In this document: positions 23,273-35,257 of the stretch, in pieces
How the letters are laid out: each line of letters begins with the position of its first letter
How positions within the stretch are numbered: position 1 is the stretch's first letter
Source: Leucosporidium creatinivorum
Taxonomy: Eukaryota > Basidiomycota > Microbotryomycetes > Leucosporidiales > Leucosporidiaceae
Assembly (NCBI GenBank): GCA_001600635.1
Contig: BCKL01000040.1
Coordinates: 1 to 64,000, forward strand
Length of the DNA stretch: 64,000 nt
Reading direction: 5' to 3'
Position numbers and translations under genes: made by a program
Notes under the pieces: generated by a model
What the model saw: the letters and a program-made list of their open reading frames with translations, nothing else
Databases searched by the model: none
What the model was told of the DNA's origin: nothing

Positions 23273-26200
23273 TCAAGGACGGCCAGTCTTGATGATGCCC
23301 TGTAGTCGAAGAGGTGAAGAAACGGAGGTCAGCAACTTGTTACGTAGCAAGACGACTCCATCGCTCGCCGGCAAGGCTGCTCGGCGAGACCGACAAAGCG
23401 AGGCACCCCATCGCTCGCCGGCAAGGCTGCTCGGCGAGACCGAAGACCAACAACTCACCGCCTTAACCAATTTCTCGACTTTGGCCCTAATCCCCGGGTT
23501 CTGCATATGCTGCATCATACTCTCCGGCTCATTCTGCGCCTGCTGCAAAATCGACTGCATCACCGGGTCGGACATGATTTGCTGCACCTCGGGGTCCCTC
23601 ATCGCTCGAGCGTAGGCCTGCTCATCGGTTTCGCCTTGGCGGGAAGCAGAGTCGGCGAGGTTGATTTTGCGGATTTGAGAGGCGATCTCGGAAGTGTGCT
23701 TTTGCTCGGTGTCTTTGGCGGCGGCCTATGTGAGAGGGGAGAGGTCAGCGCTGGGGTCGAGGGGTGGTGTAGGAAAGCAGACGCACGAGCTCGATGGCAG
23801 AAAGAGCCTTGCCGAACTCCTTCATGGCGAACAGGACGTGGGACTTGCGAATGTAGCCCTTGACTGCGGGCGAAGGACAGGACGGTCAGCTCTCGCTCCT
23901 CCACTCTCCTCGACACCAAGAGGCGACTCACCGAAATCAGGCTGCACCTCAATGGCCTTCTCAGCATCCTTCAACGCCTCGGGGAGAGCCAACAGCTTGG
24001 TGAGAGCCGCTGCTCGGTTGGTGTAGCCACGAGCGTCGGCAGGGTTGCGCTTGATCGACTCGCCGTAGTGCTGGACTGAGGTGGCAAAGTCGCCGGCCTG
24101 TAGTCGGGGAGGAGTTCGAGAAGGCGGCGGAGAGAGCGGAGGAAAGTTGGACAAGCAAGGAAGGGACGACAGAGGCGGACGGGACGGGAGAGCAAGGAGG
24201 GCGCGAGGTCAGCTCGGCCTGCAGAGCTCAGCGAGGCGTAACAGCGTACCTTGAACAGCTTGTTCCCCTCCTCCCTCGCCTCATCCGCCTTGACCGGATC
24301 AATATAAGCCAACCTCTCCTTCTCGCTCTTCTCCTTCTCGGCGTCCTTGAGCTTCGACAGGACATCGGGAGTGCGGTGCTCCGTGAGGGACTTGTTGAAG
24401 GACTTGATCGCCGAGTCGTAGTCGCCGAGACGCAGGTGGGCGGATCCGATGCGGGCGTAGGCCCTGGTGGGGGAGGGGAGGGGGAGGAGGAGTTAGCGAT
24501 GGACTCGAGGCGCCGAAAGAGGTCGGTGGCGCAAGAGCGGTAGTATCAGAGGTGTCAGGGGGGGCAAGACCACCGCATGGACGCATACAGGTCGACAGGA
24601 CTTGCCAAGCGGGAAGAGCTCAGTTCCTCCCAATTACGCAAGAGCTCGAAGCTGTCGGCGCCCTTCCTCAGCCGAGAATCGGGCGGCGCTGACAGAAGCG
24701 ACATCAGGAAGGCTGTGGATGCTCTGCAGCTGCAGCTGAGAGCTGCCTTCCGGCTAGCTCACTCAGCGAATCAGCATCCCCCCCCCCCGCCTCAGCTGAG
24801 CGAGATACGGCCGAGCCTGCTGTTCTGTCCTTCGTCGGCCGTTGCCAATCGACATTAGCCGACAGCGTGCACAACATAGCAGCGTGGAATGCAAAAGCGC
24901 CGTCTCCTGCATGTAGCTGGCCCTCCAGCGAACCGCCAAGTCCGCCGAAGTAGGAAGCGAGAGCGAGCGAGGCAGCTTCTCCGAGCGAGACACGAGCAAG
25001 CACCCTTTCGGCGTGAGTAGGAAAGAGAACCTACAGCACGGTCGTGAGCGCCGCAGCTGCTGTACTCCACGAGAGCACAGCGACCGAACGCAAGACGGCG
25101 CCGAGCCTCCCCTGCCTAGATGTCTGAGTGCTGAGGCCGACGTGCGGTGGCCGGGCGAGAAAGTGCTCGGCTACGATCATTCGAGAAAGTAGACGGCTCT
25201 CGTCTACCACTACGAGCGAAAGCAGAGCGACTCGTCCTCGCAGCTACGTCGTCTCGACTCGCCCGACGGGCTCGAGTCGGAGTGGCGCGAGGTCGAAAAG
25301 GCCGGAGGAAGCTCGACCACAGCACGCCCACTGCTACACTCAGTAGAGTACAGCGGTCCGACGCGGAGAGCGAGCCCGGCCCTGCCTCCCCCCTCGAGCA
25401 TCAACGCCGCCGTCGTTGGCGCCGAGCTGAGACCTCGAGCCAGTCGAACTACAACGCAGACAGGGCTACAGACGGACCAAGACCAGCTGAACGCCACCGG
25501 CCTCTAAGAACCAGCCGTGCGCAAGAGCAGGCTGCTCAGCCTGCCCTTCGCCCGGCTCGTGCTCGGCGCAGGCTGCTCAGCTCTGAAGGTCCTTTGCAGA
25601 GCCCACGGGGTACAGCAAGAAGCTGCGGATCAAGCACTGCAACTCCGCATCATCGACGCAAAGCCCACAGCGCAAAGCGGCCTTTCGACGCCTACTCGCC
25701 CGACTGGCGTTGTCGAGCTCGGCACGCCAGAGATGCTGTAGCACGCCTAGGGAGGAAGTCGACGGGATGTGCTACAGCTTCCCGACAGCCAATTGACTCG
25801 ACTGGCTGTACTAGAGAGCGTGAGCCAGCTCCTTGTGGCCCTCGGCTGCTCGTGCTCGAGTGCCGAGAGGCGTCTCCCGTGAGGCTAGACTCAGGACCGA
25901 GACAGTAGGGGAAGAGGCATGAACCCGCCGTCCAACGCGCCAGCTCCGACGCCCTCGGGGCATCACAGCTGAACGCGAGCGAAAGGTCTCGGCGCTCCCT
26001 TCTCCCGGTGCTCCCTTCTCTCGGCACGCCTCCCAAGTCGGCTGAAGACGGGCTCAAGGCGAGCTAAGCGCATAGGCAGCGGGAGAAGAGAGCTTCCGGA
26101 AGACATAAGCTTCCCGCGGAGTGAGCTTTGAGCCCGCCGTGCGAGAAGCGAGTTCGAGCCATCCGCTCCCTGTCTCCGGCCGTCTGACCGCTGGCATGCA

Positions 26201-27731
26201 GGTAGCGCGAGGTGAATCGAGACATGAACTACTGGGAGGGGAGCCTAGCTACGACGTCGTCTACGCGCTAGCCGATCCGACCTTGAAGGCCAGAGCAGCT
26301 CAACGCGAGCGAGCGAATCGCCTTGCTCTGCCAACCGCCGACGCTCCCTGAAACAGCTGTCGCTCGCAGTGTACAGCAAAGCTCGGCAAGGACATCTACC
26401 CTAACATCAGCTATATGCGACGCAGAGTTCAACATCTGCAGCGCCACACAGCAGGGTCGAGGTCGACAGCTCCCGATCCGAACTCAGCGAGCGCGAAGAC
26501 TGCTGAGCAGCGCAGGGAAGCGAAGATGGGACGCCTCGGTCGACATCAGGCTGACTGCTGTCCTCCGATAGAGCACAACAGGCCAGCGAGCCGAGCCATG
26601 GGCCACCCTTCGCGCCGTCTAAGTAGCCGGCGCGGCGGTACACCCTTGCCTGAGCGAGTAGCGACCATGAGCGGCCGCAACAGCACCGGCACCGAGTAGA
26701 ACGCTTGTCTACGCAATGCCAGCGCTCCGCCACTGCCCTTCCCTCGAGCTAGGCAAGCTCCAAACCCAGCTCGGCGATCTTCACTCTCAGCGAGCATGTC
26801 GGAGAGGCGCAAGTCCCCCTGCATTACGCCAGCTGCTGCACTCCCTCCAGAGCGCAACAGCCTAGCGAAGCGGTAGCCTCAGACCCTCCTTCACTGCAAG
26901 CTCGGCGCCGAACTCGGGACTGGGCTCCTAGCGCACTCGGAGACGTCAAAGGGGGCCAAACAGCGCAGAGATCGAGCAGTAGACTCCCTACTCGTTCTCG
27001 GCGCATGTCCTCCTTCGTTCTCCTCGCCCTCCCAACCTTCCGCTCTCCACCCCGCCCAGCGAGCACCTTCCACCCATCCCCGCCGAACCCCTCCCCCTCA
27101 TCTCCAAAACGAGCAAGACGAAACTCACTTGGCGATAATCTTGAAATCGGCCCTCACATCCCTTCCCTCCTCGATGGCCTGCTCGCAGGTCTTGATACAG
27201 AGGGGGTAGTCGGCTTGCTCGAAATGGACCGCTGTGAGGGGCCGAGCCGGAGCGAGGATCGGAGCGACCGAGCGGCGGGGAGAGCGGGGGTGAGTGAAAG
27301 AGAGGCGGAGGTGGTGAGCGGATGAAGGGAGGGGTACGGAGGTGGCGAGGAGAGAAAGGAGGGGGGAAGCGAGAGAAGGGGAAGTCAGCGAGCGGTTCTG
27401 TACCTCGGCGTGAAGCTTGTAGCAGCAGGTCATGAGGCACCCGATCGAGCAGTAGCTCTCCCGCCCTACCGCCCTACATCCCCTCCTGCTCCTCCTCCTT
27501 CACTGCAGCTCTCGCGCGTCGTTCTCCCGTCCCACATCTCCCATCTCCCGTCCCACAGCTCCCATCTCGGAACGTACCGGCCAAATTGTTCAAGTAAGTA
27601 ATATCCTTATGCAACTTGTACGCCTCTTGGTACTTGGTGGCCGCCTGGTCGAACTGACGAGCCTTGTAGAGGGTGTTGCCCTCTGTCTTGAGCGCTAGGG
27701 CTTGTTGTTGTTGTTCGGGCGAGGTGGACAT
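23273..27731 (-). CDS. STI1: Hsp70/Hsp90 co-chaperone Sti1, short form (TPR2A-TPR2B-DP2)
   Basis: Seven exons (27731-27578, 27231-27129, 24463-24250, 24097-23932, 23863-23787, 23725-23459, 23299-23273), 335 residues. Sti1/Hop passes clients from Hsp70 to Hsp90. The protein starts inside what is normally the middle of Sti1: TEGNTLYKARQFDQA opens TPR2A, followed by HKDITYLNN, SLTEHRTPDVLSKL, the TPR2B block ARGYTNRAAALTKL with EVQPDFVKGYIRKS, and the DP2 end (MRDPEVQQIMSDPVMQSI, then AGIIKTGRP). The N-terminal TPR1 and DP1 (about 240 residues in yeast) are absent, and the 397 bp to MBF1 have no room for them. Nematode STI-1 is known to lack the same part. The second intron is 2,665 nt. Divergently arranged with MBF1. 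Confidence 0.88.
23358..23443. repeat. Tandem repeat in the last STI1 intron (36-nt unit, period 50)
   Basis: The unit starting CCATCGCTCGCCGGCAAGG occurs at 23358-23393 and again at 23408-23443 without a mismatch. It lies inside intron 6 (23300-23458) and lengthens it. Confidence 0.85.
24464..27128 (-). repeat. Giant-intron repeat, copy B (STI1 intron 2, 2,665 nt)
   Basis: Minus-strand intron with a normal GTGAGT donor at 27128 and CAG acceptor ending at 24464. The interior shares long blocks with copies A and C. It contains the 253-codon frame 25147-25908 on the plus strand, of biased composition and no recognisable family. No terminal inverted repeats or target-site duplication could be made out by eye. 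Confidence 0.75.
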
Positions 27732-28128
27732 GTTGGGTGGGAGGGAGCTGTAGGGGAGCGGGTGAGCGGGAGAGCAGCAGGGAGGAGAGAGGGGACGGAC
27801 GATCTAGTGAGGTGCAGAGCAGAAAGAGCAGCGCGGGAGGGCAAGCAGCGGTTGACCGATTCGGCGGGCACTTAGGAGGAAGTTCGAGAAGCTCCCAGCG
27901 AGCGGGCGCCTCTTTCTTGTTCCCGCCACATCTTTACCTCGTACAAGCTCGTCTCGACACTCGTACAGCTACATCTACAACAGACCTACCGTCCTACATC
28001 TCTCTCTCAACTCTGTACGTCTACCGCTCTCGCCCTAACCCTCTCTTGCTCCCCTCCCCTCCTCGCGTGACAGCGACTGACTCGACTCGCCCACAGCTCA
28101 AACACCAATAGCAACAAGCTACAAAACA
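27732..28128. promoter_or_regulatory. Shared divergent promoter of STI1 and MBF1
   Basis: 397 bases between the two start codons. Both genes encode abundant, stress-related factors, so co-regulation is plausible. I see no unambiguous heat-shock-element array (nGAAn repeats); only isolated GAA/TTC words such as GAAGTTCGAGAAGCTCCC near 27890. Confidence 0.4.
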
Positions 28129-31100
28129 ATGGCAGGATCAATCACCGATTGGGATTCTCAGGTGTGTCATTACACTCTCCCTGTCCGTGCTGCCGTACAG
28201 CGCTGACTCTCTGTCTCGCCTCACAACTCCCAACTCGATCCACAACCCGCGTCGCTCGCTCTGATCTCATCGCTCGCCTTCGACCTCGCCTCGGCCTCCC
28301 CTCCATCCCCTCGTCTATCGACCTACCTACTTTCCATCTTTCCATCCTTCCTATTCCTTACATCGCTCGCCTCGCCTCGCTCGCCTTCGCTCGACTGCTC
28401 GCACATCCTCCTCGCCCTCCGCCCGCCCTCGACTCGGCGCGCGTAGACCGTAATCGGCCAAAAAGCCCGCGGACCCACCGTTACCCGTGATGGTGCTGCT
28501 CTCAACGCCGCGAGGAGGAGTGGTGCCAGTATCGAGACGGACAAGAAGAGTGAGTGACTTACTTGGGACGAGCCACCGCAGGTGCGACGTTGGCTGAGCG
28601 GGGAGGGGGTGTAAAGGGTGGGAGGTGACTGAGAGGAGCTGGGAGCTGAGGTCGGTCGGGCTGGAGGGAGCAAGGAAGGGAGGGCATGGGAAGGGCAAGA
28701 GGAAGAGGGAGCCGCTACAGGGCTTGCGCTGTGAGCTCATCGTTCGGTGAACGATGGGCTCGCGGTGCTGTGCGATGTATCGAGTCCGCTCTCCCCTTCG
28801 GTGCTCGTTCGGAGGAGGGAGAACGACGAGGCTGGAGCTGGTACCGGGGGGATGCTTCGCTCGCCTTCCGCTGGGTGGGCGCAGGGCGGTGGGAGCTACA
28901 GCTCGCTGCTGCATCTTCTGCGTCTCATTTCGATGGCAGCTCACCAGGTGAGGGAGGGACAAGGGAGCCAAAGGGCCCACTTCGGCGCGCCGCTAGCTCA
29001 CGTTGGCGGCGTGGGAAGCTTCAGCTCTTCCATACTTCCATCCATCTCGACCTCGGTCGACTGGGCTGGGGAACAGTCGTCTCGGAGGGAGCACAGCAGT
29101 AGAGCGCCTCGGCCTCTCCTTTCCCCGTCCAGAGGACGGAGGGCCCGCCCTGCATGCCCCTTTCCTGTCGAGATCCTATCGTACAGAAGATGGCAGTCCG
29201 AGCGTACAGCGCAGAAAGAGGATCGGATCTGGCTCTCAGTAGGGAGCTGGGCTCGTCCTTTAGCTTGTCTTCAACGTGCGCTCCGTGGCATCACTCGCCG
29301 GCTGTTCGCGGGGGCTGTGCGGCTTGCTTTCAATGGTGCTGGGGCGAGGAGGACTTGCTGCAGCTTTTCGATGAATTTGGAAAGCGTGGGTCGCACTGCA
29401 GGTGCTTCTGGAGGACAACTCGGCACATCTGAGCAGCCGAGCATGAAGCAGGGGCGAGTTCTCGCTGAGGCGCTAGATGAGGCTCGGCAGAGCTTCGTCT
29501 TCGCTTCTGAGCTTTAACTTGATCCTGCTTCTAGCGAGGCTTGGACTACACTGATGAACTTGGTGTCGGCTCCCCCACAAGCATCTCTTGCGCCGAGCGT
29601 CTCACTCGACGAGCTACAGTCGAGGTCTGGAAGGAATTAGCTGCCTCGTTTAGAGCTCGCTGGTTCTGCCTACCAGTGCTCCCGCGAGAGCTCACGGCTC
29701 GACGGCTGAGAGGCCAGGCTCGTCAACGAAGCGCAGCAGATGAGACGGGCTCGCCGGCTTTCGGAGCGGCTGGGGTGGGCTGAGGCTCGCTCTGGCACTC
29801 GGATGAAGCTGGTAAGGGAGCTATTTGGCTGGAGTCTAACGCAAAGCACTGCTTCGGCTGAGCTCGAGCGAGGAGAATCGCTCGCCCTCGAGGCGCCTAG
29901 GCAGGTCCGAGAGGATCTGTCTCGCGGATCGTTCAGGTGACGGTACCTCGTTAGTCTGATGCCTTTCGTGAAGCTGGCTGACTTGCTCCAGAGCTCATCT
30001 CTCCGAGATCGGAGGCTCTCACTGCACTTCTCGTGCGGGCGGTGGAGCGGGGGCTCTGTGGCTCGTTCGAGTTGGGAGTGTCGTGCAGGTCTCTGCCCTA
30101 CGTCTCGACGCTTTCCTGCACGAACTCGAGGGAAGTGTGCAGCTCTCGCCTCTCGCTCGGGCGTCGAGGAGGTAGCTCTTCGGCGCTCGGCGAGTGGGCG
30201 CGATGTCGAGAATATCTCGCTTCGCAAGTAAGCCTCAATGTTCTATTCGTGTGCTGGGTAGCTGCGGCTGCTGTCTTTGGACTTCTGACGTTGGGCAGCA
30301 ACCTCGGCTGGCGAGTGGGCAGGGAGGGCTCGCTTTCGAAGTGAAGGCGGCGGGCGATGCTCGCTGTCTCTCGTCGATGAAGGCACGTTCTTCCTCTATG
30401 TCCTCTCCAGGTGGTGAGGGTGAAGAGACTCGGCGGCAGAGTGACTACTCGGCTTTCGGAGTTGGCAAGGGGGGCTCGAGGAGCTCCGTTCGCCCTTCGA
30501 TTCGAACAAAGTTGTCTGCCGGCTCGGCTTGGTACTCACTTCTGTGGAGCTGTGGCTGCAGACGAGGGTTTTCTAGCAGTGTATGCTGAGTCGCTGCTGG
30601 CTGGCGCTCGCTCTCGGCGGGGGCGACGGGGCGGGGGCTGCGGCGTTCTGCTGAGTTGACTTTACGGGCCGCGCTTTCCCTTTCGAGTCGGCCATACTCA
30701 AAGCTCCTTCCCCAGAGCCTCCCATTTAGCTGAACTCGCCACCCTCACGAACCGCTCGCTGACCATGCTCTCGTCCTTCCTCCCTTCAACAGCCGGAGGC
30801 AACAAAGTCGCGGGCGTCGACCACGCCAAGATTGCCAAGCTCGACCGCGACAACGAAGTAGCTCCTCCCGCCACCGTCTCGATGGAGTTGGGCAAGGTGC
30901 TGCAGAAGGCGAGGCAGGATTACAAGGACTCGGAGGGCAAGCCTAAGCCTATGAGTCAGGGGGATTTGGCAAAGATGATCAATGCCAAGAGTACTATTGT
31001 GCAGGAGTGTGAGTACTTGGTGCTTCGGTCGATTTGTTGGTGGAGAGGGGGAGGAGACGGTGGAAGGGCGAGGAGGGAGGTGCGTCGAGGGAAGCAGCAG

Positions 31101-31464
31101 AGCGACGGCTAGGCGGAGGGAGCGCTCGCTCTCTCCTTAATTGTGATGGTTTCATCTTGCCGTAGCCTTCCCAAGGCTTGGTTGCGGAAGGAGGCGTCAC
31201 AGGCTGAGCTCGGCGGCTTCGCGCGTGGAAAGGGGCGAACCTTTGCCTCTCTCGCTCGCGACTTGGTCGTCGTTAGCAGCTTTCAGTCACCTGATCACCG
31301 CTTGCTGGAACACCTGCTGATACACCCTCTCTCACACCACCACAGACGAGAACATGAAGGCCAAGCCCGACCCCGTCATCCTCGGCAAGATGGAGCGCAT
31401 CCTCAAGGTCAAGCTCCGTGGTGCTGGAATCGGACAGCCGCTGGGAGGTCCTAAGAAGAAGTAG
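28129..31464 (+). CDS. MBF1: Multiprotein-bridging factor 1 (transcriptional coactivator)
   Basis: Four exons (28129-28161, 28447-28549, 30793-31008, 31346-31464), 156 residues. Mbf1 bridges bZIP activators and TBP and also acts on stalled ribosomes to preserve frame. The N-terminal MBF1 domain runs from [15 protein letters not shown] through [13 protein letters not shown]; the C-terminal helix-turn-helix is [20 protein letters not shown], then [15 protein letters not shown] and the final [11 protein letters not shown]. Length matches the family (about 150). All three introns are long (285, 2,243 and 337 nt), unlike neighbours other than STI1. Intron 2 falls right after the DKK of the N-terminal domain, and the spliced codon gives DKKTGGNK as expected. 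Confidence 0.92.
28550..30792 (+). other. Giant intron 2 of MBF1 (2,243 nt)
   Basis: GTGAGT donor at 28550 and CAACAG acceptor ending at 30792. The frames inside (up to 256 codons, 28747-29517) have biased Ser/Arg/Leu composition and no family similarity. I could not find clear sequence blocks shared with the STI1 giant introns. It could hold an intron-encoded RNA or a decayed insertion, but nothing specific can be claimed. Confidence 0.6.
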
Positions 31465-32284
31465 GGTGTCTAGCTTCTGAACAGTGAAATCTTTGAGCCT
31501 TGAAGGGACGTTCTGCTTCAGTCTCTTGGGCGCTGGGCGAGAGAAGGGAGAGCTCGGCGAAGGGGAGGAGGGCGATCAAGAAGTAACGACAGCTCGCAGT
31601 GAGCAGCGAGTGATACCGAGAGATAGCAGTAGAACACCACTCGCGAGCAGACCTACAGCGAACTCGGTACAGCCCTCTACTGACCTCGACGTCCCCCTCG
31701 CCCGCCCTTTCGCTCTCTCCCTCTCCCATCTCACTCGTTTCTCGTCTCCTCGTCTTCCGCCTTTCAGCTCGAGCAGCAGTACGACGTCACAGCCTACCGG
31801 GCTGCACTAGGACCTCGCCGACGCCCCTCGACCACTCGACTACACTACGCGCTCAGCTCCTCGTCTCGCCGCATCTCTCCAGCTCGATGGGAAGGCCACC
31901 GCTCGAGACTGGCACAGCTGAGGTTCGAAGGAGCGGTAGTAGCTGATGTACTGGTGCAGCAGCTGCTCGGAGATGTGGGAGAGGGTCTGCTACAAGTGAG
32001 TGAGCCGTGCGTTGAACGAGCGCTGGAGATGAGGGAGCGGGGGGCAGCGAGCTCGGTCGGAGTGCAGCTGGCGGTATGAGTGCACATCTGTAGACCTGCA
32101 GCTAGCTGGTATTTGCTTCTCAGCCTCTCCAGCGAGCTCAACAGTAGCTCAACGAGGCCAGCGACGAAGCGAACTGACGCGCCTCCGTCTGCAGTAATTG
32201 GCTGCAACACTACAGCACCACTCGGTACACTCCGCGTCTTCCTCCTTTCCAACCCACTTCTACCCACCACCTCACCACTCGCAC
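31465..32284. other. Intergenic: MBF1 3' flank and inner end of right arm
   Basis: About 190 bases of MBF1 3' flank, then from about 31655 the right-arm duplicate of 22350-22985. No supported gene. Confidence 0.45.
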
Positions 32285-35257
32285 ACTTCGAGCAAGCCGA
32301 CTACGCCCTCTGTATCCAGACCTGCGAGCAGGCCATCGAGGAGGGCAGGGATGTGAGGGCCGATTTCAAGATTATTGCTAAGTGAGTACTGGGGCTTCGC
32401 TATTATAGGGGGTGTGAGAGCTGGGCGGGGGTAGGCTGGGCGGCTCGGGGTGGGATGATGGGAGGATGGAGAGGGGGCAGGACTGGAGCTGGAGCTGGGA
32501 GAGAGGAAGAGGACGTGCCCGCCCTGTGGCTGAGCGAGGGAAGATCTTGCTCCGTCCGCTGCTGTCACGCTCCGTTTGCCTCGAAGCCGAGCAGCTCAAG
32601 CCGAGTTCGGCGCCGAGCCAGCGGTAGGTGGAGGGTCTGGAGCTCCCTCTTCGCTAGACTGTTACGCCCTTCTGGGGGTGCAGCAGCTGGCTTGTAAAAG
32701 GGATCATCAGGCTCTCGACATGCTCGCTGAGAGTGAAGATGGCCGAGCTGGGTTCGGAGTTCGCTCAAGACGAGGGGACGGCAGCAGCATGAGCAAGGAG
32801 GGAGCGCCGACAGCGAGTAGAGCGGGCTCTATTTAGTGCCGGTGCTCTCCTTCTCTTGCTCCCGTGCGCCCTCCGAGGTTGAGGCGAGAGTGGGGCGCCG
32901 AGCAGCAGCGTAGCAGGGCGCAAAGGGTTCGCCGCTAGACTCGCTGGTCCGTTGTGCTCTATCCGAGTACAGCAGTCAGCCTGAGGTCGACCTACGGGTC
33001 CCCTCTCCGCTTCCCTGCGCTGCTCAGCAGTCTTCGCGCTCGCCGAGTTCGGGGCTGGGAGCTATCGGCCTCGACCCTGCTGCGTGACGCTGCAGATCAC
33101 TATGTCTGTAGCGCAGCTTAGCTCGGTGTCTATCTTGCTATTGCTCTCGGCTCCCGGCTCTTCCAAGAGTCTCACAAACACGAGCGGCTCGAAGGAGCGG
33201 CGCCGAGCACTGAGCAGCACCAGAGGAGGGCGGCTTAATTCACTCGCGTCGAGCTGCTCTGGCCTGAGAGGTCGGATCAGCCTGCGCGTGTGCGCACTTG
33301 TCGTCGCCTTTCACAATCCCTCTCAATTTCGACTCTCCTCACGCCGACTCGGTCGGCTGACAAGGGAGGGAGCGGGTGGCTCAGGCTTGCTTCTCGCACA
33401 GCAGGCTCAGAGCCGGCGCTCCGGGAGGCTGAGACGTATGCCTGCTGTCCCTCTTGTCCTATGAACGCGTGTCTCGCCTTGATCTGTTCGCTCGTTGAGC
33501 CGAGAGCAGAGCAGAGCCGAGAGGGAGGGAGCGCCGAACTGTTCGCTCGCGTTGTGCTGTAATGCATTCATGGCATTGAAGCTAGCGCATGGGACGTGCC
33601 TTCCACTCTCCTTCTCTGCTATGACGGCTCGAGTCCAGCCTCACAAATGGCTCGTCTCGGCGTTCGAGCTCGAGCAGCCGAGGCGAAGGCGCCGGCTCTC
33701 GCTGTCCAGCACAGTCAGTCGAGTCAATTGGCTGTCGGGAAGCTGTCAAGCCTCCTCTCGATCACCTTGCTCTTGCTTTGCTACGGCTTCACTGGCGGTC
33801 GTCTGAGCTCGACGAGGCCAGTCGTGCGAGCAGGCGGGGGAGTCGAGAGGTCGCTTTGCACTGTGGGCTTTGCATCCGATGGTGCGTGGCTGCAGTGCTC
33901 GGTTCCCTCGGTCCCCTTCTCCCAGTTATTCGCTCGTCGGCGCCAAGATCCGGTACGGTTGCAACAGTTGGCTGAGCAGCCTTCGCCGAGCGTCAGGCGG
34001 GCGAGGCGCGGACGAGCATCCTGCTCTTCTCGTAGCAGCTTCGTAGATGCTGCTGCGGTTTGAGCTAGTCGCGATCTTGCGTCCTTGGTCTGGCTGCGCT
34101 TGGGGCCGATGGCTTTCGGTTGACACGAGAAGTAGGGAGGAGAGACGGATTTTTTCGCGTGGGATTGCTGCACTCTGGTGAGCGGGGTGATCTGCGTGGC
34201 ATCGTCGGTCTCCGCTTCGCCGTTCAGGCCTCGCGCCTCCGCCATGTGCTCGTCGAACGAGTTGAGACGACGTAGGCCTGGGAGGGAGCCACACTGCCTC
34301 TCGCTCGCATTGGGAGGCGCAAGTCGTCTTCTGATTTGAATGATTCTGGTGTTGACCTCGGACCTCTGACGCAGAGGTGGCTTGAGAGCAGAAGCCGAGG
34401 CAGAGGAAGCTCGGCGCCGTTTGGCGTTCAGTCGCTGTGCCCTCCTTGAGTACTGTAGCCGAGACGCTAGCGACACCCTTCCGGCTTCCTTGACTTCGCT
34501 TGAGCTGGGGGGTGCTCGCGTCTCGCTCGGAGGACATGCTCGCTCGCTCGGTCTCGCTCTCTACTTCGGCGGAATGGTGGTTCGCTGGAGAGGCGGCTTG
34601 GAGGGCTGCGGGATGTGCGGACGCGCTACATCGCAGTATCGTGTACTCCGCAGTCACAGGGAGTGATCGGTGACGAACGGGGCCCACGGCAGCAGGCTCG
34701 CCGCTCGCTCTCTCGCTCGGCTGAGGCGGCTTTGGACGCTGCTTCGCGAGGGAGTGAGGCACTTGATGACGTTTCATCATGACTTCTGTCTGAGTTTGTT
34801 GACCCCAGGTACTCGCTGAGGTAGGGTTGGCTTGCCGCTCCGCTGGGGTCGTGAGTGCCGGCGACTTCGAGCTCTTGCGCGAGTGAGACGAGTTCAAGCT
34901 CTTTTCACATGGCGAGTATGCGCTGTAGTCGAGTAGCTTCACTGCCCAGACTTGCTATCCTGGGACACCCATCCAGCCTCCCTGTCACCATCGACGCTTC
35001 TCTCTCACCCGAAAGCTAACGGGCCCTCTCCTCCTTCAAACAGGGCCTACGCCCGCATCGGTTCTGCCCACCTGTGTCTCGGCGACTACAACTCGGCCAT
35101 CAAGTCCTTCAACAAGTCCCTCACGGAGCACCGTACTCCCGACGTGCTGAGCAAGCTCAAGGACGCCGAGAAGGAGAAGAGCGAGAAGGAGCGCCTGGCT
35201 TACATTGATCCGGTCAAGGCGGATGAGGCGAGGGAGGAGGGGAATAAGCTGTTCAAG
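32285..35257 (+). pseudogene. STI1: Truncated STI1 copy in the right arm (exons 2 and 3 with giant intron)
   Basis: Exon 2 remnant 32285-32381 (HFEQADYALCIQTCEQAIEEG to DFKIIAK), intron 32382-35043 (2,662 nt), exon 3 35044-35257 (214 nt, AYARIGSAHLCLGDYNSAI to EEGNKLFK). As in the left arm, exon 1 and the downstream exons are missing and the 3' junction (GTGGGCTGAGATG) leads into the O-methyltransferase promoter. The normal acceptor before exon 2 is not conserved. Confidence 0.8.
32382..35043 (+). repeat. Giant-intron repeat, copy C
   Basis: 2,662 nt, three bases different in length from copy B, with GTGAGT donor and CAG acceptor. It shares blocks with copies A and B (for instance GACATGCTCGCTGAGAGTGA near 32720, the inverse of a block in the others) but looks the most diverged of the three. 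The long minus-strand frames here (up to 338 codons) have no family similarity. Confidence 0.7.

Noticed and set aside
23358-23443. Short repeats as a CRISPR-like array
   Set aside because: Only two units inside a fungal intron; plain tandem duplication.
25147-25908. 253-codon plus-strand open frame in the STI1 giant intron
   Set aside because: Arg-rich, no conservation with the matching part of copies A and C, and no family similarity.
33926-34942. 338-codon minus-strand open frame in giant-intron copy C
   Set aside because: Not conserved in copies A and B; composition of random GC-rich sequence.
20000-35043. Giant introns as an autonomous transposon
   Set aside because: No transposase, reverse transcriptase, terminal repeats or target-site duplications seen; ends coincide with the intron splice sites.
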